Assembly (NCBI RefSeq): GCF_029525555.1
Contig: NZ_JAPDHZ010000002.1
Coordinates: 781,868 to 845,867, forward strand
DNA from: Cohnella ginsengisoli
GTDB taxonomy: Bacteria > Bacillota > Bacilli > Paenibacillales > Paenibacillaceae
Reading direction: 5' to 3'
DNA length: 64,000 nt
Under the pieces are notes generated by a model. It made no database searches. It saw nothing but the letters and a program-made list of their open reading frames with translations, and was not told the DNA's origin. This document shows, piece by piece, positions 57,500 through 64,000 of the stretch; within the stretch, counting starts at the first letter, position 1; each line of letters begins with the position of its first letter. The translations under genes and the position numbers were made by a program.

Positions 57500-58549
57500 A
57501 TGCAACCGAACGTATTCGACGTCACCATCATCGGCGGAGGCCCGGCCGGGCTGTACTCCGCATTTTATAGCGGTTTGCGCGAAATGAAGACCAAACTTAT
57601 CGAGTATCAACCGATACTCGGAGGCAAGGTCAACGTCTATCCCGAGAAAATGATCTGGGACGTCGGCGGACTTACGCCGGTGACCGGCGAGCAGTTGATC
57701 AAGCAGTTGATCCAGCAGGGCCTCACCTTCAGCCCCGAAGTCGTTCTCGGGGAAAAAGTGACGTCCATCTCCAAAGGCGAGGACGGTCTGTTCGTCCTGT
57801 GCACGGATTCTGGCGACAAGCACTATTCGAAAACGGTCATCCTTGCCGTCGGCGGCGGCATCCTGAAGCCGACCAAGCTCAACATCGACGGCGCGGACCG
57901 GTTCGAGGTGTCCAACCTCCACTATACCGTCAAGTCCCTCTCCCGCTTCAAAGACAAGATCGTCCTGATCTCGGGCGGCGGCAACTCGGCGATCGACTGG
58001 GCCAACGAGCTGGAACCGATCGCGTCGAAAGTATACCTAACCTACCGCAAGGAAACCTTGAAAGGCCACGAAGCCGAGATCACGAAATTGAACAGCGGTA
58101 CCGTCGTCTGCCTGCTGAACACGGCGATCGAAAAATTCGTCGCTTCGGAAAATCATGACGCGATCTGCAGCGTCATGCTGAAAAACGTAGAAGACGAATC
58201 CACGGTCGAGCTTGAGGTCGACGAGGTCATCATCAATCACGGCTACGAACGAGACAGCGATATGCTCGACAAGAGCGACATCGACGTCCGGATGAGGCCG
58301 GATTGGGGCATCGACGGCACGCCGATGAGCGAGACGTCCGTGCCAGGCCTTTACGCGGCCGGAGATATACTGGCGCATGACGGCAAGCTTCACCTGATCG
58401 CGGGCGCCTTCCAGGACGCCGCGAACGCCGTCAACAAGGCGAAGCAGTACATTACGCCGGACGCGCATGCCTACGGCATGGTGTCATCGCACAACGACGT
58501 GTTCGCGAAGCGCAACGCGGAACTGAAGAAGCAAATGTTCGCCAAGTAG
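57500..58549 (+). CDS. Ferredoxin--NADP reductase (YumC/YcgT type)
   Basis: FAD-dependent enzyme of the thioredoxin-reductase-like FNR group, 349 residues. FAD-binding TIIGGGPAGLYSAFYSGLR (residues about 9-27), NADPH-binding ISGGGNSAIDWANEL (about 157-171) and the FAD C-terminal motif LYAAGDILAHDGKLHLIAGAFQDAANAVN. No CxxC redox pair as in thioredoxin reductase. It should reduce ferredoxin (e.g. the gene at 25078-25314) and perhaps help iron release. A Fur-like palindrome upstream suggests iron repression. RBS AAGGAG. It is divergent from hisS. Confidence 0.9.
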   Translation: MQPNVFDVTIIGGGPAGLYSAFYSGLREMKTKLIEYQPILGGKVNVYPEKMIWDVGGLTPVTGEQLIKQLIQQGLTFSPEVVLGEKVTSISKGEDGLFVLCTDSGDKHYSKTVILAVGGGILKPTKLNIDGADRFEVSNLHYTVKSLSRFKDKIVLISGGGNSAIDWANELEPIASKVYLTYRKETLKGHEAEITKLNSGTVVCLLNTAIEKFVASENHDAICSVMLKNVEDESTVELEVDEVIINHGYERDSDMLDKSDIDVRMRPDWGIDGTPMSETSVPGLYAAGDILAHDGKLHLIAGAFQDAANAVNKAKQYITPDAHAYGMVSSHNDVFAKRNAELKKQMFAK

Positions 58550-58578
58550 TCGGACAGCGAGAAAACAAGCAAAGAAAG

Positions 58579-58602
58579 AGCCCGCTCGATATCGAGCGGG
58601 CT
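58579..58602 (+). terminator. Terminator of the ferredoxin reductase gene
   Basis: AGCCCGCTCGAT pairs with ATCGAGCGGGCT, a 12-bp near-perfect hairpin with essentially no loop, followed by TAAGTTTG. Confidence 0.75.
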
Positions 58603-58787
58603 TAAGTTTGTTGCTGTATAGAAAAAGGGGGGTCACCAACTATATTAGTCGGAATTCATTAAGGACGGATGAAGCTCACATTACGAGTTTTGTTACAATC
58701 GCGGGAAAACGGTAACGGGGCATGCAATTCCGATCCGCGTCCGCACACGTTCATCTCGCCTTGTGCAGACGATGATGCGACCGCCCC

Positions 58788-58958
58788 TCATCCGCGGTTC
58801 GGACGGCGAGGGCGCATGCCCCCGTCCGTAGACGCATCCCGAGGCGCGAGCTCCGCCGCGAACTCCTCGCCCATCAACGATTGCGCTTCGCGGCGATCCG
58901 CGCCCGGCAGCGTCCTGCCCGCGCGATCCATCCGCGCTTCCTTCGGAGACTGGCGCAT
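58788..58958 (-). CDS. Small hydrophilic protein (56 aa)
   Basis: Too short to be obvious, but it has an AAAGGAG eight bases before the ATG. MRQSPKEARMDRAGRTLPG, then REAQSLMGEEFAAELAPRD, ending GGMRPRRPNRG. Charged, no hydrophobic stretch, and the EEFAAELA helix flanked by Arg/Gly-rich disordered ends resembles small Bacillales proteins that carry an EFAxEL-type helix, such as YfhD-like or spore proteins; I cannot assign a family. It lies between ycgT-like and dtd on the dtd strand. Confidence 0.5.
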   Translation of the reverse strand: MRQSPKEARMDRAGRTLPGADRREAQSLMGEEFAAELAPRDASTDGGMRPRRPNRG

Positions 58959-59080
58959 ACGATCGGCTCCTTTCCAGGTTGAAAAGAATAACGATACGTA
59001 GTGTTGCCCTCGGCTCCTTTTTCCATTCAGCTTGCATCGAAAAAGCGACCGATCAAACGAAGCCTCTTCCTCTTTAAACG

Positions 59081-59524
59081 TTATTCCTTCGTATCCAGAA
59101 TCAAAGTCACCGGACCGTCGTTCGTGAGCGTCACGTCCATCATCGCCCCGAACGAGCCGGTCTCGACGGTCAATCCGGCTTCGCGCAGCATCTCGTTAAA
59201 TTGATCATAAAGCGCGGAGGCCGCCTCCGGCCTGGCCGCGCCCATGAAGTTCGGCCGCCGCCCCTTGCGGGTGTCCCCGAACAGCGTGAACTGCGAGACG
59301 GACAAGATCGCTCCGCCCGTCTCCTTCACCGATAAATTCATCTTCCCGCCGTCGTCCTCGAAAATGCGAAGGCCGGCGATCTTTTCCGCCATCCAGGCGG
59401 CGTCACGCTCGGTATCTTCATGGCCGACGCCGACGAGGAGCAGCAGTCCCGCTCCGATTTCTCCGACCGTTTTTCCTTCGATGTCGACACGGGCCCCGGA
59501 CACCCGCTGCAAAACCACTTTCAT
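59081..59524 (-). CDS. dtd: D-aminoacyl-tRNA deacylase
   Basis: Removes D-amino acids wrongly attached to tRNA. 147 residues, standard length. Motifs: [13 protein letters not shown] start, [19 protein letters not shown] (substrate-gating SQFTL and GDTxKG), and the C-terminal [12 protein letters not shown] with the conserved Asn-x-Gly-Pro-x-Thr cross-subunit element. It lies 87 bases after rel on the same strand; the rel-dtd pairing is conserved in Bacillus. Confidence 0.95.
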   Translation of the reverse strand: MKVVLQRVSGARVDIEGKTVGEIGAGLLLLVGVGHEDTERDAAWMAEKIAGLRIFEDDGGKMNLSVKETGGAILSVSQFTLFGDTRKGRRPNFMGAARPEAASALYDQFNEMLREAGLTVETGSFGAMMDVTLTNDGPVTLILDTKE

Positions 59525-59610
59525 CCTCTAACTCCCTCCCGTACGCATAACGGCGGCCGATTCGGCCGCCGCGATGGTCGTTTACATGGCTAACTGCATG
59601 TCTATCTTCC

Positions 59611-61809
59611 CTATTGCATGAGCCGTTGCACGGAGAAAATATCCTTGATTCGCTTGATCTTGTCAACCACGTTCTGCAGATGCTCCTTGTTGCGAATCAA
59701 GATCGTCAGGTGCATGATCGCGACCTTGTTGCGGTCCGACCGTCCCGAGACGGCCGCGATATTGGTCTTGCTCTCCGATACCGTCTGCAGCACCTCGTTG
59801 AGCAGCCCCCGGCGGTCGTGGCCGAGAATCTCGATCTCGACGCTGTAGCTCGCTTCGACCTCCTCGCACCATTCGACCTCGATGACGCGTTCGGCTTCTT
59901 CGCCCTCGGCGGCCGTCGGCAAGTTCTGACAATCGGAGCGATGGACGGAAACGCCCCGTCCGCGCGTAATATAACCGATGATCGGGTCGCCGGGCACCGG
60001 ATTGCAGCATCGCGCGAAGCGGACGAGCAAATTGTCGACGCCTTTGACCCGGACGCCGCTCGTCGTGCGCGACCGGTTCGCGGCAGCGGCCGCCGAAGGG
60101 GCGCGTACTTCCTTGACCTCGTTGGTCAGCTGGATCTGCTGCGCTTCTTCGGCTTCCCTGCGCAGCTTCTCCGTCAGCCGGGTGACGACCTGCGCGGCCG
60201 TGATGCCGCTGAATCCGATCGCGGACATCATATCCTCGGTATCGTTAAACGTGAACTTGCGCGCCGCTTCAAGCAGCTTGTCGTCCGTCATCCACTCGGA
60301 GGGCTCCAGTCCGAGGCGCTTCAGCTCTCGCTCGATCGCGTCCCGGCCCTTCGCGACGTTCTCCTCGCGCTTTTCCTTCTTGAACCAAGCCCGTATCTTG
60401 GCGCGCGCGTGCGAGGACTGCGCGATCTTCAGCCAATCCTGGCTCGGTCCGTACGAGTGCTTGGACGTCAGGATCTCGACGATGTCGCCGGTCTTGAGCT
60501 TGTGGTCGAGCGGGACGATCCGGCCGTTGACCTTGGCGCCGATCGTCCGGTTGCCGACCTCGGTGTGAATCCGGTAGGCGAAGTCGAGCGGCACGGCGCC
60601 AGCCGGAAGTTCGAACACTTCGCCTTTTGGCGTGAACACGAATACGAGATCGGTGAAGAAATCCATCTTCAGCGACTCCATGAATTCGGCGGCGTCCCGC
60701 GTCTCCTGCTGCAGCTCGATGATCTCGCGGAACCAGTTCATCTTGTCGCCGAAGCTGCCCGCGACGTTGCCGGAATCCTTGCCTTCCTTGTAAGCCCAGT
60801 GGGCGGCGATCCCGTATTCGCTCGTGCGGTGCATGTCCCAGGTCCGGATCTGGACCTCGGTCGGCTCGCCGGTCGGTCCCACGACGGTCGTATGGAGCGA
60901 CTGGTACATATTCGCCTTAGGCATCGCGATATAGTCCTTGAAGCGGCCCGGCATCGGCTTCCATAGGGTGTGGATGATGCCCAGCGTCGCGTAGCAATCT
61001 TTGACGTTGTCCACAAGGATACGGATCGCCAGCAGGTCGTAGATTTCGTTGAACTGCTTGCCGCGCTCCGTCATTTTCTTGTAAATGCTGTAGATATGCT
61101 TGGGACGGCCCGAGATATCTCCCTGGATCCCCATCTCCTCGAGTTTCTCGCGGATCTTGTCGACGAGCTCGGAGATGTACTGCTCTCGCTCCGTGCGCTT
61201 TTTCTTCATCAGGTTGGCGATCCGGTAATATTGCTGCGGATTGAGGTATCGCAGCGCGATGTCCTCCATCTCCCACTTGATGGCGCTCATCCCGAGCCGG
61301 TGCGCGATGGGACAATAAATCTCCATCGTCTCGTGCGCGATGCGCCGCTGGCTCTCCTCGGACTGGAACTTCAGCGTCCGCATATTATGCAGGCGATCCG
61401 CCAGCTTAATGAGGATGACGCGGATGTCGTTCGCCATCGCGACGAACATCTTGCGGTAATTCTCGTTCTGCTGTTCTTCTTTGGACCGGAACTGAATCTT
61501 CTCCAGCTTCGTGAGCCCGTCCACGAGTCCTGCGATCGTCTCGCCGAATTCGCCGCGCACGTCCTCGACCGTCACGGTCGTGTCTTCGACGACGTCGTGC
61601 AGGAGCGCAGCTTCGACGGTGACGACGTCCATCTGCATCTGAACCATGATCTCCGCTACCGCTAACGGGTGGAGAATATACGGCTCGCCAGATTTGCGCA
61701 GCTGCCCCCGGTGCGCCTCGTCGGCGTACGCGTAGGCCTCCCGGATGCGCTCTAAGTCCTGTTCCTTCATGTATGTCGACGCTTTTTCAAGCAGCTGCTC
61801 CATGCCCAT
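59611..61809 (-). CDS. rel: Bifunctional (p)ppGpp synthetase/hydrolase Rel
   Basis: Long RelA/SpoT homologue, 732 residues, synthesising and hydrolysing the stringent alarmone. HD hydrolase domain about 30-190 (HPLAVAEIM..., ALLHDVVEDT with the HD pair), synthetase about 220-380 (SGRPKHIYSIYKKM, NMYQSLHTTVVG, EYGIAAHWAYKEG), TGS about 390-450 (VFELPAGAVPLDFAYRIHTEVGNRTIGAKVNG), helical/CC region with CCNPVPGDPIIGYITRGRGVSVHR, and an ACT domain at the end (YSVEIEILGHDRRGLLNEVLQTVSE). Start ATG at 61809, with AGGA seven bases upstream; MGMEQ. A promoter and an upstream terminator separate it from the sensor kinase. Confidence 0.96.
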   Translation of the reverse strand: MGMEQLLEKASTYMKEQDLERIREAYAYADEAHRGQLRKSGEPYILHPLAVAEIMVQMQMDVVTVEAALLHDVVEDTTVTVEDVRGEFGETIAGLVDGLTKLEKIQFRSKEEQQNENYRKMFVAMANDIRVILIKLADRLHNMRTLKFQSEESQRRIAHETMEIYCPIAHRLGMSAIKWEMEDIALRYLNPQQYYRIANLMKKKRTEREQYISELVDKIREKLEEMGIQGDISGRPKHIYSIYKKMTERGKQFNEIYDLLAIRILVDNVKDCYATLGIIHTLWKPMPGRFKDYIAMPKANMYQSLHTTVVGPTGEPTEVQIRTWDMHRTSEYGIAAHWAYKEGKDSGNVAGSFGDKMNWFREIIELQQETRDAAEFMESLKMDFFTDLVFVFTPKGEVFELPAGAVPLDFAYRIHTEVGNRTIGAKVNGRIVPLDHKLKTGDIVEILTSKHSYGPSQDWLKIAQSSHARAKIRAWFKKEKREENVAKGRDAIERELKRLGLEPSEWMTDDKLLEAARKFTFNDTEDMMSAIGFSGITAAQVVTRLTEKLRREAEEAQQIQLTNEVKEVRAPSAAAAANRSRTTSGVRVKGVDNLLVRFARCCNPVPGDPIIGYITRGRGVSVHRSDCQNLPTAAEGEEAERVIEVEWCEEVEASYSVEIEILGHDRRGLLNEVLQTVSESKTNIAAVSGRSDRNKVAIMHLTILIRNKEHLQNVVDKIKRIKDIFSVQRLMQ

Positions 61810-61839
61810 GCCATGTTCCTTTCCGCTCCGGGCCTGCGC

Positions 61840-61919
61840 AAAAAAACGCGGGCCGCCGCGAATCGTGAAGTATTCCCTCCATTATGCCTCTTGGCGGAGG
61901 GAACCGTCAACAGCCCGCG
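61840..61919 (-). promoter_or_regulatory. Promoter within a terminator-like hairpin before rel
   Basis: On the minus strand TTGACG (61905-61910), 18-base spacer and CATAAT (61881-61886) make a promoter for rel. The same stretch has CGCGGG (61914-61919) pairing with CCCGCG, followed by seven T residues (61840-61846), so a terminator-like structure also surrounds it, as does an inner TTCCCTCC/GGAGGGAA stem. Either the HK operon ends here, or the rel transcript is attenuated. Confidence 0.55.
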
Positions 61920-61926
61920 AGCGCCG

Positions 61927-63369
61927 TCAGACGCCCTCGCGGGCGGAATAAGGCGGATTGGACGGCTGCTCCGCCAGCGGCAGCGAGAAGGTGAACACCG
62001 TGCCCACCCCCTCGGCGCTGTCGACGGAAGCCGCGGTGCCGTGCTTCTCGAGTACGAATTGAACGATGGCGAGGCCCAGGCCGCTGCCCGTTCGCGCGGA
62101 GCGGGCTTTGTCGGATTTATAGAAACGCTGCCAGATTTTATCGAGCTCCCCGCCGGGAATGCCGACGCCGCGGTCCCGCACGCTGATACGCGCGCGATCT
62201 CCGTCGCGAACCGCCTCGACCTGTACCGTACGGCCGTTCGGCGAAAACTGGATCGCGTTCAGCGCGAGATTCGCCAGCACCTGGTCGATCCGGTCCGGAT
62301 CCGCCTCGACCCAGAGATCCTCCGCGTCCCCGATCAGCTCGAGCTTGATGCCCCTGCGCCCCGCGTCAGGTGACATGCGGGCGAGCAGTCCGCGGATCCA
62401 GCTGCTAAGATTGTACGGCACGGGCGATATCTCGAGCTGTCCGGCCTCCATGCGAGCTACGTCGAGCAGGTCGTTCACGAGCCGGTTCATCCGCTGCGTC
62501 TGCTCGCGGACGAGACCCAGGTAATGCATCTCTTTGTCCGGCGGCACGGCGCCGTCCAGCATCGCTTCGACGAAGCCGCCGATCGAGGTGAGCGGCGAAC
62601 GGAGGTCGTGCGACACGTTGGCTGAGAACTCTCTGCGCATCCGGTCGAGACTGCCCAGCTCGGCGGACATATGGTTAAGCGAGGCGGCCAATTCGCCGAT
62701 CTCGTCGCGATGGCGGTCCGGCAGGCGGATATCGAACTTGCCCTTGGCGATATCCCTGGCCGCCTGCGTCATGCGCCTGAGCCTCGCCGTCATGCCGCGC
62801 GAGACGATCAGCACCATGATCGTCGACACCACGAGCATCGTGATCATAATGTTGCGGAACAGACCGCTGAATACGTTGAAATCCTGCTGGAACGCCTGCG
62901 AGACGACCAGGATCGTCTGCGCGTTCCAAGTGAGCTCCCCGCCGACCGGACCTGCCGCGATCCGAATCTTCCCTTCGCCCGACGCGTCGCCTGGCCGCCA
63001 ACGCTTGTCCCGGGCCGCCAGCGTTTCCTTCAGCGCCTGCGAATCGAGCTCCACGGTCCCGCCGGCGTTCGGATTGCCCGATTGCAACACGACTTCCCCG
63101 GCGCTATTGAGGATCACGATCGTCCGGTTCGGCCCGCCGCTCATCTGGAGCGCCGACGTCAGCTGCGCGCGGCTCCATTGCTCCCTGTACGCGCTCCTCA
63201 CGAGCGCCGCCGTCACGTCGAGCTGCCGCGCTTCCATCTGGTCGTTGCGGTCCCGCAACTGCGTCCGGACGAAGCGGTCGGAGACGAACATCGTGATGGC
63301 GAAGGAGATGAGCAAAACGGCAAAAAAGGCGAGCAGCAGCTTGACGGTAATGCCGCCGTACCGCCTCAT
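61927..63369 (-). CDS. Membrane sensor histidine kinase (ResE/PhoR type)
   Basis: A 480-residue kinase: two helices (about 8-30 and 170-190), an extracellular sensor of ~135 residues between, HAMP (about 190-240, RGMTARLRRMTQAARDIAKGKFDIRLP), HisKA with FSANVSHDLRSPLTSIGGFVEAM (phospho-His), and HATPase (NALNAIQFSPNG N-box, RDRGVGIPGG G1, TGSGLGLAIVQFVLEKHG G2). It should autophosphorylate and pass phosphate to the OmpR-family regulator encoded just upstream (ATGA overlap). The signal is not evident; the ligand region is mostly hydrophilic. It is the last gene of the pair before rel. Confidence 0.9.
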   Translation of the reverse strand: MRRYGGITVKLLLAFFAVLLISFAITMFVSDRFVRTQLRDRNDQMEARQLDVTAALVRSAYREQWSRAQLTSALQMSGGPNRTIVILNSAGEVVLQSGNPNAGGTVELDSQALKETLAARDKRWRPGDASGEGKIRIAAGPVGGELTWNAQTILVVSQAFQQDFNVFSGLFRNIMITMLVVSTIMVLIVSRGMTARLRRMTQAARDIAKGKFDIRLPDRHRDEIGELAASLNHMSAELGSLDRMRREFSANVSHDLRSPLTSIGGFVEAMLDGAVPPDKEMHYLGLVREQTQRMNRLVNDLLDVARMEAGQLEISPVPYNLSSWIRGLLARMSPDAGRRGIKLELIGDAEDLWVEADPDRIDQVLANLALNAIQFSPNGRTVQVEAVRDGDRARISVRDRGVGIPGGELDKIWQRFYKSDKARSARTGSGLGLAIVQFVLEKHGTAASVDSAEGVGTVFTFSLPLAEQPSNPPYSAREGV

Positions 63370-64000
63370 GCTCCGCTCACCTCGAATTTGTAGCCTACTC
63401 CCCTTATGGTTTCGATCCGATAATGCTCCGTCATGCCGATTTTCTCCCGGATTCTCTTGATGTGGACGTCTACCGTGCGTGGATCGCCGTCGAACTCATA
63501 GCCCCATACCCGATCCAGAAGCTGGTCCCTGGTGAAAACCCTGCCGGGAATCGAAGCGAGCAGATGAAGCAGCTCCATCTCCTTGGGCGGCAGCGTAAGC
63601 TCGGACCCGCAGCACTCGACGATATAGCGGTCCAGGTCGATCGTCAGGTCGGGTATCCGGATCGGCTCCCGCGCGAACCCCGGCATCGTCCGCCGGAGGA
63701 CGGCGCGCACGCGCGCCATGAGCTCCTTCGGATCGAACGGCTTCACGAGGTAATCGTCCGCGCCGAGCTCGAAGCCCTTGAGCTTGTCGTAGCTCTCGCC
63801 CTTGCCCGTCAGGATGATGATCGGCGTCGAACGCTCGGCGCGGATCTTGCGGCAGACGGCCCATCCGTCCAGCCCGGGCAGCATGAGGTCGAGAATGACG
63901 AGATCGGGAGGCCCGGCGGAAAACAGGTCCCAGCCGTCCTCCCCGTCTCCCGCGACATCGTAGCCGAAGCCTTCGCGCTTCAGGTAGAGGCCGATCAACT
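63366..64000 (-). CDS. OmpR/PhoB-family response regulator, partial
   Basis: Partner of the kinase. Runs off the right edge; only the N-terminus (the first conserved acidic residues) is missing. Visible: receiver domain with phospho-Asp in LVILDLMLPGLDG, the switch Thr in IIILTGKG and Lys in DDYLVKPFDPKEL, then the winged-helix Trans_reg_C domain (about the last 100 residues: LTLPPKEMELLHLLASIPGRVFTRDQLLDRVWGYEFDGDPRTVDVHIKRIREKI). The stop overlaps the kinase ATG (ATGA). Confidence 0.93.
   Translation of the reverse strand, partial: LIGLYLKREGFGYDVAGDGEDGWDLFSAGPPDLVILDLMLPGLDGWAVCRKIRAERSTPIIILTGKGESYDKLKGFELGADDYLVKPFDPKELMARVRAVLRRTMPGFAREPIRIPDLTIDLDRYIVECCGSELTLPPKEMELLHLLASIPGRVFTRDQLLDRVWGYEFDGDPRTVDVHIKRIREKIGMTEHYRIETIRGVGYKFEVSGA

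Overview
This window reads as a chromosome segment of a GC-rich, endospore-forming member of the Paenibacillaceae (Paenibacillus or Cohnella type). The evidence is the gene order rel - dtd - hisS - aspS - tcdA - rarA, which is the Bacillus order with insertions, a T-box leader before hisS, sporulation markers (YjcZ, a CotH-type kinase, a His/Ser-rich coat-like protein), a YtpB-type terpene synthase, a YesM-type sensor kinase and strong AGGAGG ribosome binding sites. I see no prophage, insertion sequence, CRISPR array, rRNA or defence island. The content is mostly core and conserved accessory genes.

Layout. 1-4.7 kb: start of a sensor kinase, a tRNA-Leu, two small conserved proteins, xpt, a lipoprotein and a YkvI-like membrane protein. 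4.7-9.5 kb: the YhaN/YhaO (Rad50/Mre11-like) pair. 9.5-19.3 kb: a glycosyltransferase, a diguanylate cyclase, two RsmF-type rRNA methyltransferases, YjcZ, an HAD phosphatase, RsuA, a small alarmone synthetase and PyrD. 19.5-25.3 kb: a tiny membrane protein, an L,D-transpeptidase, a secreted NHL propeller protein, a CHASE2 cyclase and ferredoxin. 25.4-36.9 kb: DinB, CimA, a TlpA-like thioredoxin, a JAMM peptidase, a nitrogen-flavoured group (Amt, DUF294 nucleotidyltransferase, DnaQ exonuclease, with a GltC-like regulator nearby), MerR, a zinc peptidase, rhomboid and Tpx. 37-48 kb: a probable 6S RNA, YesL, CshA, a glycosidase, PfkA, YtpB, two transporters and a decayed Rpn gene. 48-64 kb: a CNNM/CBS protein, RarA, CotH plus coat protein, TcdA-AspS-HisS with T-box, a Fur-box ferredoxin reductase, Dtd, Rel and a two-component system cut by the window end.

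A dominant technical feature is that 15 genes, several of them essential (hisS, pyrD), are interrupted by single-base +1 shifts. All 18 shifts lie in homopolymer runs of 5-8 bases and all are repaired by removing one base. I treat these as sequencing overcalls and annotate the restored genes across the shift, giving the run position each time.

The most interesting biology is: a hisS-aspS T-box whose specifier region reads GACAU, overlapping an Asp and a His codon; an unannotated ~180-nt RNA with a good promoter and 6S-like closing stem; a CotH kinase next to a His/Ser/Gly-rich candidate substrate; a Rad50-like protein with a transmembrane hairpin where a hook would be; a GlnR/TnrA-like box at amt; and several small genes (31, 47 and 56 residues).
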